Source: Tipula vernalis (Eukaryota > Arthropoda > Insecta > Diptera > Tipulidae). From it: a stretch of 64,000 bases of DNA. This document shows positions 30,290 to 43,189 of this stretch, piece by piece (position 1 is the first letter of the stretch; the number at the start of each line of letters is the position of its first letter). The notes below the pieces were generated by a model. The model saw only the letters and a program-made list of their open reading frames with translations, ran no database searches and was not told the DNA's origin. The translations under genes were made by a program, and so were the position numbers. Where the stretch lies: the NCBI GenBank assembly GCA_958295665.1, contig OY282559.1, positions 130,923,241 through 130,987,240 on the forward strand. The letters are read 5' to 3'.

Positions 30290-33200
30290 AGATGCTAGAT
30301 ATAATGTTTAGAATTTTGACAAAATAATCCAAAATCAAACTGATTAAACAAACAAAGCCAAAAAAAAATGAATTAATTTATCGTCCAAATAACATTACAA
30401 CTTGTGAAATTTGCTCACATTTAATTACTTTACAATATTACTAATTACAAAATTATAATATCGAATATCAAAAAACTTAATAAAATAATTTTTTCTTTAG
30501 TCACTTCTTTAGTTTCTACATAATAAATACAGTTTGTATTAAATGAATACATATTCGTATACTTTTTCTTATTTCAGGTAAAAATAATATTTTTCTGAAC
30601 GAGGTGGGGTGTTCATTTCTTTGTAGTTATACGTAATAAAATATTATTTTTCGTGCTGTAAGGCGTTTTTTTTATAAATTTAGCGAGGACACCAACGTTC
30701 CACTCAGTATTTTGACAACAACAAAATGTCATATTGTTGAATAATGTTTTTTTAAAGTTGTAAATAAAAAAGACACTTAATTAGACTTCGACCTCTTTAT
30801 CACTGAACTTAAATGGAAAACCTTATAACCGCAATAATTAAATATTTTAAGTTTGAAAACGTTTGCAATTGCTTCACCCTTTAAACATAATTATAATGTA
30901 CACATCTGGTAAATGTTTGTATTTCAAAGGAATTACGGTTATAGTATCTCTATATAATTACTGTGCTGAAATTTGATGCAATAAAAAAAAAATACTATTT
31001 CTTATCGGACGGATCTTGAATAAATATTTGATAAGCATCCAACTCAAAAATTCTAGAACTAAATTGGACCAAATTGAATTAAACAAAAAAATAAATCAAA
31101 TTATTTCCCCGAATCAAATTGAAATAACTTCCGATGCAGAAAGTCCATTTTCCAACTCTAAAATAATTAAAACAGGAAAATTGTGTACAAACAAAAAAAA
31201 AATGAAAAACTGCAAAAATGAAAAAAAACTTCACAGTGATAATTTAATTAAATGTTGTTCTTGTTGTTTACAAATGGAATAAACAACTTAATGAATTACT
31301 TGCCGGTTTTCATTTACAGAAATTTTTCATTTTTCCCCTCGCCTATATTTCAATTTTCCGTTTGAAGAACACCATGACAAAAGAAAAACTATCTTACTTT
31401 AAATTAATAACATTACATGACGTATATACACTTTGTATATATATCGGAAAAGCAAAAACTTAATATTTTAGTATTTGTGTGGGTGTATAAATAAAAAAAC
31501 AAGGATTAAATATTTTTCCTCATTTTTTTGTTTTTGTTTTGTGTTGAAGCTTTTCGATGTTATTTTAAGCTCATAAAATGAAAATTATTACAATCCGACA
31601 CCAACAACAACAAGACGAAACCAGTAACAAGAGAAAATTGTATATCGTATTAAATTAAAATTGCTTTACAGAAGATTTGAAATATAAGTTTTAATTAAAA
31701 TATGAATGTTACTCGTATACTGGATCAAAAAGGATGTTGCAGGTTAGACAAATATTTTGTGGTCTTATAAATCAATTTATGTACCATGTATCTGATTGCA
31801 TCATAAAATGCCTATAATTTATGGTGATTTCAATTTTCGGTTTTCTATTATAATTAATTAATTAATTAATTATAGAGTGTTAACATAATTTATAGAAAAA
31901 CCCAAAATTGATTGCTATTAATTAAAAATGTTGAGACATTCATACGTAGAAATGAAAATTGATATGAGTAGATTTATAATTTGCGGTTCATTTATATCTC
32001 ACACCTTGGTATTTTGTAGGTGTATATCAACAGTTAACTGAGAAATAAATCATTTTCTAATGCATAATAACTTAAAATAAATTAAATGCAAAAGAAATCT
32101 TCAATCCATAAAATTGGTGATCCGTTAGCAATAATTTGGTATTCGCCAGATTGAAGAATGTCAAAGTTTTAATTGGAACTATTTAAAAAATTCAACTAAA
32201 CAGAGGAAAATAAGCCGTTGAAACCAATAAGATAATGGTTTAGGTAGATAATGTGTTAGTGTTAATGTTTCCAAGAAGTTAATAGCAAATAAGGTCCGAA
32301 CATCATAAGGTACTCGACGAGTTTATATGGGAAAAAACAAGTGATGTTTTCTCGAAGTTTCCATTCACCAATACCAAGTCCAATTCAATCGTTTGACAAT
32401 CCAAATTTTCAGAACTGGTTAACTTTTCGAAAGAAACGCCATGCCTGCTTTGATTGTTGCTTTAGTTATGGCGGGTATTAATAATTTTTATGATCCAAAT
32501 TCAAGTTTGGCTTGTCGCTCGATATTACGTTTTTTAAAAACTTTATAAATTCACGAAATTGCGAACACGCATCAGCCTTATCTATTAACTGGTCAGTAAT
32601 ATTGACCTTTTAGAACATCTTTTAAACTATGTGGAATATCTACATTTTTTTTTGTTGAGATTTTGTATCCAGCGGGTTAAGTATACATTTTTAGTCAGAC
32701 ATAAGCCGTCTGGATACGGCCAATATTTCAAAATCCTATATTTTAAATACTATACAATTTTTTGATCGATATTTTTCGCATCCCATCTAGATATCTGGGT
32801 TTGAAGAGGGTTGAGTTGCTTGGTATATCTAACATATTCGAAATTATAAACATTAGTCAATATTAGTCAACAATATTATTATTTCTCGTCTTGAACGATA
32901 TTTGGGTCTAATGGAGTTTCTCGCTTATACTTTTCACATTAAATATTCGAAATTTTATATTCGATAATATACGACATTTTCGATATTATTCGAGTTTATG
33001 TTGAAGTTTAATTACGAGTAAGCATAGAAGTATTGCATTTTTCAGGTTATTCAAGATTCTTAGTGATTTCTTGGTCTTTCAATATTATTCTATGATTTTA
33101 GTTTATGATTTTTTACCCAAGAATAAATATCCAGACTGCTGTAGAGTTTTAAGATTATATAGGAGCTTTTCGAAATCAATCATATTTCACGATATTCCTT

Positions 33201-33430
33201 GGAATTTACAAGGTGGTTACAGTCAATGGCCAAAAAACTTGAGCACTTCTTGAACCAACATAAATATTTTATTTACACTCAATTACACTGTTTAAAATTT
33301 TACTGATGTCCCCCTTCTACCTATTTCTTTAAAAACATAGAATTTGATAATCTTACATAAAATGTCACTTTAACACTATTTGATGTAAGATAAAAATTTT
33401 TTAGATACCTCAAAATATGACGAATTACCA
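30290..33430. other. 3.1 kb AT-rich sequence without recognisable genes
   Basis: Very AT-rich with runs such as ATTAATTAATTAATTAAT near 31850-31870. An 88-codon frame at 31016-31282 (+) is Lys/Asn-rich and looks like chance. No RNA gene or element was recognised. Confidence 0.6.
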
Positions 33431-33439
33431 TAAAAAACA

Positions 33440-34110
33440 ATCACAAATAAACGTGCTTCGTCTGCTAAATGGCATCCGGAAATAAAGTCATCGGCATCGA
33501 AGTCGTGTAATATTTTTTGTGAAATTATCGGTTAATTCTCCATCAACCTGTTCCCGATCATTTGCAGTGATTTTGTTGCAAGGTATGGTGCTTAGGCTGT
33601 TCCATACCTAACTGTGCTAAGACGGTAACCACGGGTCCCTATCATCAAGGTGAAAGTTCATTTTGCGAAACATTTTCTAAATGTCCAGGAGTGGTTCATA
33701 TATGGTAGGTCCAACCATCAGAATATCGTTTAGTGAAGTTGAGTTGAGTTCCTTTGGACTCTTTCATCACGCCGTGATGAGGAAGACAGTAAACTCCATC
33801 GTGTCGATTTATTTCCTCGATTTCCTTATTCTACATGGTTAAGACCTTGATATTTTGTTATAAAATCATACTTTTTAAAAGTTGCATCTTTCGCAAACCG
33901 CCACTCCGTCGCTTCCAGTCTTTGTAATTCTCCGCGTGTTGTATTTCCAAACTTTATTGATGGTGTTGGCTTAAAGGGGAGTGTTACCACAAACCATCCA
34001 TTCTCCATTCGATTCGTGGTCTTCTCAAAAAATTCCTTAGAACACTTTTCTTCTGCTGAATAATTTGATGATTTATTTGGTAATGTAACCTTCTCCAACT
34101 CCCAGAACTA
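33440..34110 (-). pseudogene. BEL/Pao pol scrap (pre-RT region and RT start)
   Basis: The - strand ORF 34098-33826 reads EEKCSKEFFEKTTNRMENGW, FVVTLPFKPTPSIKFG and RLEATEWRFAKDATF, the region just before the RT in BEL/Pao pol (compare EDKCERLFKETTSREADGRY in the intact copy). Continuing in other frames to about 33690 are LPHHGVMKES and SLNDILMVGPTIYE, which also match that copy's order. Frameshifted and lacking the RT active site. Confidence 0.8.
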
Positions 34111-34874
34111 CTGTAATAGTTGGTCAACATTTACCACACAATAGTAACTGTTGAGGTTTTATGAGGACTGATGGTTTGCGTATGATGGGCTGGCAATAAA
34201 CAATCCGAACCCTGTATTTTGCGCCATTAATTTTAATTGGACAACCGATGTAAGTAGTTCTGGAACCAATACTGGAAGGCGTACAAATGCATAAGTTATA
34301 CAAGAGGCGAATCATTCGTGAGTACTTAAACACCTCACAAAAACGCAATTAATGGAAAAGCGAAAAATTTCCAATCATTACAGATGACATACATATATAA
34401 TACATATTAATAAAAGAGGATAATTTATCACCCAATCGATGGCTATGGGCCAATAATTAAACCACATCCGGGTAGCAATGGAATGGCAACCATTAAAACA
34501 AAGGTCAACATCATAAAGCGTTCGGTAATTAAGCTGATACCAATTTCCTAAAAATGGTCATTAATCATTCTTAGTAATTATACAAACTTATTATATACAA
34601 GCAAAAAATAACCATAAACTAGTAAAGTAAGCCAGCAATTAATGAACAAATAATTTTGATAAGAAGGTAACATTTGACTTACCTAAACAATTATTATTAT
34701 TATTACCCAAAAGTCTCAGTTCTGAAAAACATTAAATTAATAAATTTTCCTTATAAACTTATCTTATCAGCTGTTCCATATTATTTATGTACATTTGACG
34801 TAAATGCCAATTATGCACGAACACGAGCACACAAAATAAAGCACCGGTGTTGCTAATAACCGAATTAAATATAT
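34111..34874. other. no recognisable gene
   Basis: Between the BEL/Pao scrap and the LTR cluster. The 74-codon frame at 34348-34124 (-) could be more BEL/Pao sequence but shows no clear motif. The rest is AT-rich. Confidence 0.5.
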
Positions 34875-35332
34875 TGTGACGGTGACACCTAGGGTGTAAT
34901 AGAAAAAGTTAAATTAATAACTCTATGTTTTACTGTACTAAAATAGAATTTTCCATGATAAAACTGGTCTAAATGTTTCTACACTATAATTATTGGCAAA
35001 GTCATTAAATTTTTAGAAGTTTGGTTTGTGTATATAAAAACAAGAACGAAATCGAATTGTATTATTAATATTTGGTAAGCGATAGTGTGAAGATAAAAAA
35101 GGAATTAAAAAGTGATTTAAAATGTGTTTTAGTGCGAAATCAAAATTATAAGTGATCGGTAAAATTGTGAAAATGTTAAAATAAAGTGATGTTGTGAATT
35201 ATTGTAAAAAAAATTGTGTTGTCATAATTCTTGTGTTAAATAAATAAATTCGTTGCTAATAAATTGAATTGATTTTTTTTTTATTCACAATCCAGTGATA
35301 CGAACCTTGATTGACAAGGCAGAAACGTAACA
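34875..35332 (+). repeat. solo LTR of the 35784-41732 Gypsy family, + orientation
   Basis: 458 bp, TGTGACGGTGACACC ... GAAACGTAACA. It is the reverse complement of the LTRs that follow, at roughly 85% identity by eye. Preceded by ATAT, followed by ATAC. No internal element sequence adjoins it. Confidence 0.85.
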
Positions 35333-35342
35333 ATACTAGTAT

Positions 35343-35777
35343 TGTTACGTTTTTGCCTTGTTAATCAAGGTCCGTATCACTGGATTGTGAATAAAACAAA
35401 ATCGAATTTATTTATGTCACACAAAAATTATAACAACACTATTTGTTAACGATAATTCACAAAATCACTTTAAATAATTTTCACACAATTTTACTGTACA
35501 ATTATAAATTTTATTTCGCACTACAACACATTTAAATCACTTTTTAATTCCTTTTTAATCTTTACACTATCGCTTACTAAATACTAATAATCCAATTCGA
35601 CTTCGTTCGCCTTTTTATATACACAAATCAAACTTCTAGAAGTCTCATGACTTTCCCAATAAGAATAGTGTAGAAACATTTAGAACAATTTTACCATGGA
35701 AAATTCCATTTTAGTACAGTTAAACATTGAGCTATTAATTTAACTTATTCTATTACACACCAGGTGTCACCGTTACA
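35343..35777 (-). repeat. solo LTR, - orientation, facing the previous one
   Basis: 435 bp, TGTTACGTTTTTGCC ... GTCACCGTTACA on the + strand, same orientation as the LTRs of the element that follows. Separated from the + oriented LTR by the 10-bp palindrome ATACTAGTAT (35333-35342), so the pair forms a ~0.9-kb inverted repeat. Confidence 0.85.
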
Positions 35778-35783
35778 ATATAT

Positions 35784-36241
35784 TGTGACGTGTTTGCCCT
35801 GTCAATTGAGTTTCGTTTCACTGGATTGTGAATAATACAAAATAAATTTAATTTATCACCAACGAATTTATTTATTTCACACAAAAATTATTACAACACA
35901 GTTTATCAATAAAAATTCACAAAATGACTTTAAATAATTTTTGCACAATTTTACTATTCACTTATAATTTTTATTTCGCACTACAAACACTTTTTAATTC
36001 CATTTTTAATTCCTTTTTAATCTTTACTCTATCGCTTACCAAATATTACTGATCCAATTCGACTTCGTTCGCCTTTTTATATACACAAACCAAACTTCTA
36101 GAAAGCTCATGACTTTTCCAGTTAGAATAGCGTAGAAACATTACGTAACAATTTTGATCATGGAAAATTCCATTTTAGTACAGTTACACATTGAGCTATT
36201 CATTTAACTTCTTCTATTACACACTATGTGTCACCGTCACA
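35784..36241 (-). repeat. 3' LTR of the degenerate Ty3/Gypsy element
   Basis: 458 bp, bounded TGTGACG ... CCGTCACA on the + strand, followed by a C-rich (purine on -) tract. Matches 41281-41732 with many substitutions and a rearranged start. Confidence 0.88.
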
Positions 36242-36312
36242 CTACCCCCCACCTAAGTCTGTTTGTCCCGAACAGGACCCAAATCACCTCCTCTGTATAG
36301 GGCCAGCCTCTC

Positions 36313-39300
36313 CTAATGCACCACCTTTGGTTTACCTCGATGTCCCTTCCGTATCCGATAAACCACGTGGTTCATGCTTGTGATGACAGTATAAGGTCCT
36401 TTCCATGCTGGTTGCAGCTTCGGTGATAATCCCTTTTTCCGTTGCTGGTTGTGAAGCCATACTAATTGCCCTTCCTGGAAGCCCTGATTATTTGCTCGTA
36501 TGTCATATTGAGCCTTCATCCGGTTACTTTACATCTGTATTTTTTCCCGTACAAATTGATGAATTTTATTAAGTTCTTGTTTCATCCTGTCTACGTAATC
36601 CTGTGTACATAAAGCCACTGATGGTACAGGCCCAAACATTAGATCTTCAGGTAATCGTAGGTTATCCCCAAATAACGTTTTAGCTGGTGTCATTCCGGTT
36701 GTGTCATGTATTGCAGATCGATAGGGATAGGCCATCAGAAACATCGGTATATGTCGATCCCAGTTGCGCGTGTTTATCACAACGACCTTTGCTAGATATT
36801 CCTCCAATGTACCATTAAATCTTTCCACCATACCATCAGACTGTGGATGCAAAAGCGTTGTTCTCGTTTTATTTATACCGAGCCTCTGGCATATTTCTTG
36901 AAATACCACCGTTTCAAAATTTCTTCCTTGATCAGTGTGAATCTCCATCGGCACTCCAAATCTGCTAATCCAATTGTTGATTGCGGCATCAGCTATTGTT
37001 GTCGTCTCCTGATTGAGAATCGGGTACACCTCCGGGCATTGGATAAAAACTACGATTACTAGCACATATTTGTTGCCGCTCTCAGTGGTGGGAAATGGCC
37101 CCCCTACATCCATTGCAATTCTTTCGAATGGTGCTCCGACGTTATATTGTTTCATGATTCTACGGTTTTTGCGTCAGGTCACTTCACCGCCGCACATTGG
37201 TCACATTTTTAACACCATTCTATCACAGACTGCCTACATCCTGCCCGGTAGGATCGTTGACGTATCTTTGCTAGTATTTTATTAATTCCTAGGTGACCCC
37301 CACTTGCTCCTGCATGATACTCGTTTAGGATTTCCGCAATCCAGCACTTTGGTATCACCAGCAACCATTGCTTCACTTTGCAATCCGTCCTGAATCGTTT
37401 AAAACAGCCATTCTCAAGACAGAGGCTATCGCATTGAGCCCAGTAAGCCTTGGCAATGGAAGTTTTGTCCGCGATCTCGCTCCAAGTAGGCCGGTGATCC
37501 TTTTCCTTCCATTCCATTATAACTGATAAATCCGTATCATCCAATTGCTTTTTCCTTATCATTTCGTCGGTCCACTCCTCCTCAGGCAGCACTTGCGTAA
37601 GCCTAACGTCGATGATGCCTTCTTTTGCTTCAACATGGCTACAATGTTTACATTCTACTTGTCACGGCCGACTTGATAATGCGTCTGCATTTCCGTGTGC
37701 ACTTCTCTTCCGATGTTCGATTTGGAAATCGTAGCTTTGAAGACGTTCGATTCAGCGTGCTACCTGTCCCTCTGGATTCTTGAATTGCAACGGCCACCGT
37801 AAAGCACCGTGATCTGTTCGTTTATGGAATTTTTGGCCATAAAGGTACTTATGGAAATGCTTGACACATTCCACTATAGGCAACAATTCTTTCCGTTTCA
37901 CGCTGTATTGACGCTCCGGTTTTGATAATGTGTTGGAGTAGTACCACGTAGTACGCAATAACTCGTTCTTGGCCATTGATTTCCTGTGATAACATACCTC
38001 CTATACCGTAATGACTTGCATCGGTGTCGAAAATAAATTTCACGTTCGGTATAGGGTACGCGAGGATTGGCGCGTCACATAACCGTCTCCTTAGTTCCAC
38101 GAATGCTTCCTCTTGATCATCATTCCATTCGAATGGCTTGTTCTTCCTAATCAACTTGTGTAAACTCTTGTCAATGTTGGCGAATCCTGGCACGAAGCAT
38201 CTATAGTAGGTGCACAATTCCAGAAAGCTTCATAATTCGTGTAAGTTTTTAGCTCTTGACCAGTTCTTTACCGCTGCGATCTTTTCTTTGTCGTTATGAA
38301 TTCCATTAGTTGTTACAAGATGACCCAAATATTTGACTTCAGTTCTGCACAGTTTACACTTCTTTAAGCTTAACTTTATACCAACGGTCTGTATCCGATC
38401 TAAAACTTCTGCCAAGTTCCGTAGATGCTCGTCAAAATCCTTACCCATGACGATGTGATATCGTCCAGATATATTGGCACGTCTACCAGTGTAATCCCCT
38501 TAACACGCGCTCCATTAATCGTTCGAAAGTCGCAAGGGCATTACATAATCCGAACGGCATAACATTAAATTGCCAAAGCCCGTTACCCACACTGAACGCT
38601 GTCTTCTTGCAATCTTCCTCATGGACTTTCACCTGCCAATAGCCGCATTGTAGATCTAATGTCGAAAATATTCGAGCACCCGATAATGTGTCCACCGTGT
38701 CATCGATCCTTGGCAGTTGGTAGCTATATTTTTTCGTCACAGCATTGAGTTACCGTTAATCAACGCAGAATCTCATGCTACTGTCCTTCTTCTCGACCAT
38801 TACTACTGGTGAGCTCCATGGGCTGTTAGATGGTTCGATTACTCCTGCCGTTTGCATTTCTGTTACAATCCGGTTGACTTCTTGTTGTTTTACCAATGGT
38901 AATCTCCTGGGTGGTTGACGAATTAGCATCTCTGCTCCCGTATCAAATCGGTGTTTTACCATTCCGTTATTATTGGATGTACTACAGAATATGGACATGT
39001 ACCGTTTCAGTATTTGATGTGCAGAATTTTTCTGTGCCTCGGTAAGATCTTCGGTCCATTTATACATAAGTTGTTTTACCATTTCTTTCTGGCCTTGCAT
39101 GTCGGCTTTTTCAATCGGACTTTTCTGTTCACACTTTACTACAATTGAAACCTCGTTACATTTGCCGATTATAGTCCCTTTCTTGATGGTTTTCGTCTTA
39201 TCCGAGAGATTTAGGTTCGTAATTGGTACTCTATGGTCATTATCTGGTCTAACTAGGGCTTTTCCGATTATAATTTCCTTGGCCCCGTTTTCCTCTTCGT

Positions 39301-39730
39301 TGGCTTCCACCCACAACCTGGGTGACCCAGAACCTCTCTCAAATCTTCCCAATATGATCGTCTCCGAGTTCGATGGCAGCTTCCTACGATGATCAATATT
39401 TATTCGCCTGGTAGTTGCTCCGGCACTGCTAGGATTTGCCCTCATGAAGTCTATCCCCATAATGACTTCATCCACAATATCTGCAATCAGCACTTCGTGT
39501 TGAAAAATAGTTCTCCCGATTTTTATTTTCACGACCTTTTTGCCTTTTATTATTGAACTATATCCAGTTGCTGTTTGTAACTTCAATCCATTAGCTGATT
39601 GTACACTTCCATCGATCATATCTTTACGGACAATCGTGCGATTTGCTCCCATATCCAGAGTGATGATGCAATCCGTGCCATCAATGTCGCCTTTGATTGT
39701 TAAGCTGTCACCACCCCTTGCTACTTTCAA
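36313..39730 (-). pseudogene. pol: Ty3/Gypsy pol (protease-RT-RNase H-integrase), multiply frameshifted
   Basis: Segments in order. 39730-38756: protease (IITLDMGANRTIV, where DMG replaces the usual DTG/DSG) and RT fingers to RFCVD. 38740-38483: after two in-frame stops, RT with STLDLQCGYWQV and FNVMPFGLCNA. About 38490-38230: IYLDDI box split by an indel, then KYLGHLVTTNGI. 38217-37752: RNase H (DTDASHYGIGG) in two frames. 37592-37209: integrase finger region (GGHLGINKILAKI). 37155-36529: integrase core with Asp16, Asp75 and Glu111 of that ORF (AMDVGGPFP, HTDQGRNF, MVERFNGTLEEY). 36519-36313: C-terminal GPY/F module (WKGPYTVITSMNHVVYRI). Inactive. Confidence 0.9.
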
Positions 39731-39768
39731 AACGCGGATGGAGGTTATGGGGCAATCGGTTGTGGAAA

Positions 39769-41238
39769 TCAGCTTCTGACCCTTTTACCTGACTCTTTGT
39801 AGTGTAACGGCTCTGTCGTCATTTGGCCTTCTTGCCTGGCCACTGCCTGCTCCTCACTTGGCCGTCGCTCCACAGGAGATGGTGATCTTCCCCTTTTTCT
39901 TCTTATTACCCAGCAGTCCCGAGAGATGTGTCCGATTTTATCACATGCCCAACATCTGATTTTGCCGCTTCCGTCTCGGTATCTCGGTGCAGACCGCTCT
40001 GTGTTTAAGCTGGTGTCAATTTCCGCTCGGCGTATTTTCATTGACGGTTTGGTGATGGCTTGTGCAGTTTCATTTGTCAACGCACAAGCGATGGTTTTCG
40101 CGAAGGTGGCTTTAGGTGACAACATCACCGCCCTGCGCGACTCTGGATCTCGAATGCCGTCAATGAATGTGTCAATTTTTAGCCATTTCATATAATCAGC
40201 CGACGTACTGGTATGTGATAGATGTACTAGTCGCTCGATTTCCGATGAAAATTCTTATAGCGATTCTCCTCCCTTTTGGTAGCGACTTTTTAGTTCCATG
40301 CCATAGATTTCCCGCTTGTGGTTGCTGCCGTACTTCCCATCCAGCGCTTCATAATTGCGAGATAACTGTTGCGATCTTTTTCCGGAATTATTTATAAGGC
40401 CTCCGCTGCTTCCCCTTTAAGGGCCACTATTAACGCTGCGACAAGATGTTCATCGTTCCAACGAAAATGCCAAAAGATGATGTTCCATCTATGTTTGGTG
40501 GTTTTAACTTAACTGATTGAACGGTCTGTACCACTTGTGTCGTTGTTCCACTTGCCTTGACATCAGTTAACTCTTTCTTGTGACATCGAACCTCTGCTTG
40601 TAATTTATGTTGCACCTGTTGAATATCCGTTTAAAAGTTTCCCTTTAATCTGTGTAACCGCCGTCTTGACAAGTTGAACTTCCGTTTCTAATTTTTGTTC
40701 AACCTGTTGAATCTCCATTTGCAGCTTCTCCACTTGGCCGTGTAAGTTAGTAGATAGATAATTCGAGAAGTTTCTCGTCCATTCTATTTTAACCATCTAT
40801 AATTTCGTCTTTAATTTCCTCTTTTTGTTGTTTCATTTCTGGGTTTGACTGGTTTATAATCTCCAACTGCCTCACATTTTGTTGTTCCATTTTTAAGTTT
40901 GACTGCTAAATTTTCTCCATTTGTTGTTTCATTTTGTTTGACTGCACTGCTTTTTGCGGCATCATCTGCTTTATAGCAGACACTAACTACGACAAATCGA
41001 AACTTCCAGATGGTGGTTGTTTTGTTTCGGTTGACGGTTGTTTATCTCTTTCTTTCTGGTATACGATTGCCGCATCCGTTACTTTCTCTTCAACTTCATG
41101 TTGATCCGCGTCTAACCCTTCTTTCTCCATGGCACCACGTAGTCGTGCTTGTAAAGCTGCTCTAATACCATCAGTGGCCAAACCCCGTTTCTCAAGTTCC
41201 CTTTTTATTTCTGAAACTTTTAATTCGTTGATAATCAT
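39769..41238 (-). pseudogene. gag: Ty3/Gypsy gag with N-terminal SAP-like motif, broken
   Basis: Likely start ATG at 41238-41236. Residues 1-40 read IINELKVSEIKRELEKRG then ATDGIRAALQARLRGAMEKE, matching the two-helix SAP pattern (a DNA/RNA-binding motif). A Gln/Lys-rich coiled-coil-prone stretch follows at 40796-40430 in shifted frames, then 40191-39769 with capsid end sequence and a single CCHC knuckle (CWACDKIGHISRDC). Several frameshifts and stops. The SAP call is from motif appearance only. Confidence 0.75.
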
Positions 41239-41260
41239 TTTCTTTATCTTATTATTCACA

Positions 41261-41278
41261 ATATCACCGCTGTCACCA
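41261..41278 (-). other. primer binding site, tRNA-Leu-like
   Basis: Two bases inside the 5' LTR the - strand reads TGGTGACAGCGGTGATAT. It resembles the complement of insect tRNA-Leu 3' ends (TGGTGGCAGCGGTGGGAT type) with about three mismatches. Identity of the primer tRNA is from memory. Confidence 0.55.
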
Positions 41279-41280
41279 AT

Positions 41281-41732
41281 TGTTACGTTTTCGCCAATTA
41301 ACGTCAATTAAGGTTCGTATCACTGGATTGTGAAAAAAACATAATCAATATAATTTATCATCAACGAATTTATTTATTTAGCACAAAAATTATAACAACA
41401 TGATTTATTAATAATAATTCACAAAATCACTTTGTATAAATTATTCGCACAATTTTACTGTTCACTTTTACTTTTTATTTCGCACAACAACACTTTTTAA
41501 ATTTCTTTTTGATCTTTTCACTATCGCTTACCAAATGCAAATAATCCAATTCGACTTCGTTCGCCTTTTTATATACACAAACCAAACTTCTAGAAAGCTC
41601 ATGATTTTTTCCAGTTAGAACAGTGTAGAAACATTTAGAACAATTTTATCATGGAAAATTTCATTTTAGTACAGTTAAACATTGAGGTATTAATTTAACT
41701 TATTCTATTACACACTAGGTGTCACTGTCACA
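41281..41732 (-). repeat. 5' LTR of the degenerate Ty3/Gypsy element
   Basis: 452 bp, TGTTACGTTTTCGCC ... GTCACTGTCACA on the + strand, in the orientation and context expected for the 5' LTR of a - strand element. Confidence 0.88.
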
Positions 41733-43185
41733 ATAGTATTGCTATTCAGGTGCTTTGGTACTGTTTTATAGAGGACAGCTCTGGTAGTTATATTAATTGT
41801 AATTTTTAAATATAGATGTCACTATGTTCGTTATGTTCATTTTGGAAAATGAATTTTCAATTTTTAAGATTACAAATTTTGAGAAAATTTAAATCATTCT
41901 TTTTCAAATGCCTGAAAAAACTACATAGCCAAGAATTGAAGTAGAATAAACCTAATAGTGAATGGTGCTTTCGGAAATTGGCGAAAGAAACATGTGGAAT
42001 TTGTTTCATTTAATAAATAAAAATCAATAAATAATAAGTTCAGACTTTGTTTCCAGACTAGAATTTAAAACAAATACAATTTTGTTTGACTCGGTTGGTG
42101 AAAAAATGTTCGGTGTTAATACTGCCAGAGGGCTGGTAACTTAGTAGGTAACTTGTTTCGTTGGAGTTTACTATTGTTTGAACTAAATATATCGTACAGT
42201 GTTTCATAACCATAAGGATCTAATACGGCAAGTAAATAATAAACATCGTTATAGGATGCATAAGCAAAAATATTTATTAAATTTATTGAGGAAGCATCAC
42301 AATACACAACCATTAGTTTATTTATAGTGAAACGAAACCGTATAGATGACACACCAACAAAAGCTCCAAGTTAGCAATAAAAGAATACTTATTGTACATT
42401 GTATTTCTATATAATAATACAATACATTATATTCAAGACATATAGAGTGTGATAAGCTTCTTTGAGAAAATAAATAAAAGAACAGAAAAACAGGTACAGA
42501 AGCATATATAAAATGCAACAATAATGGATTCCAAAGTATATCATCTACATATTCCATTATGTATAGTAGTACATCGTTATGTTATGTGAACAGATATGTT
42601 TATATAAATGAGAGAATGGAAGCACAAAAAAAAAGTAAAGATGAAGCAAAAATTTTTGAAATAAATATAAAATTTTGTAGATACATTTATCTATCACTTT
42701 GTGACATTTTTTTATTGCTAAAAACATACACTATAATACATACAGGTGTATATTACACATGTATGTACATAGTTAAGTACACATTGTGTATCACATTGAT
42801 AGTTTGTTTATAAATGTATAAGGTAATGTTGATATCGCAGATGGATATGATTTTATAAATATGTATGATTAAAGAAATCAAGATTTGATAAATTGTGATT
42901 TGTTACAATGCCAATGATATTATATTTGTGGTAAAGAAGTGTCATATTTTCTAAATTTGTGTCACAAAAATAAGTTAAACAATTAATTTAAATATTTGTA
43001 TGTGTACAATAATCAAAAAAGCTGAAGGAGGATCAAAACCACCATTATTATAGCTTAACATACCCAAAAATTTGTAATCCATATTTTTGGGGAAGCTATG
43101 ATGGTTGACCTTTATTTTCTATATGTTTACTATACAAAAATTAAATAAAAGTTTATTAGATCTATTATTTAATATTTAGTACATA
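41733..43185. other. AT-rich sequence without recognisable genes
   Basis: Open frames such as 42116-42352 (-) and 42559-42813 (+) are short, Tyr/Ile-rich and match no family. Nothing further seen. Confidence 0.55.
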
Positions 43186-43189
43186 TTCC

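Larger units (their letters stand above)
35784..41732 (-). mobile_element. Ty3/Gypsy LTR retrotransposon with SAP-type Gag, degenerate
   Basis: LTRs at 35784-36241 and 41281-41732, purine tract at 36242-36253 (GGTGGGGGGTAG on the - strand), primer site 41261-41278, gag, and pol in - orientation. The LTRs have diverged visibly and pol has more than six frame changes or stops, so the insertion is old. Flanks ATAT (35780-35783) and ATAG (41733-41736) suggest insertion into ATAT-like sites, but no exact duplication remains. Confidence 0.9.

Noticed and set aside
31016..31282. 88-codon frame ending in a Cys-rich CCSCC stretch
   Set aside because: Lys/Asn-rich low-complexity sequence typical of A-rich DNA; one Cys cluster is not a family motif.
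42116..42557. Two overlapping - strand frames rich in Tyr, Ile and Ser
   Set aside because: No recognisable motif; likely chance in AT-rich sequence.
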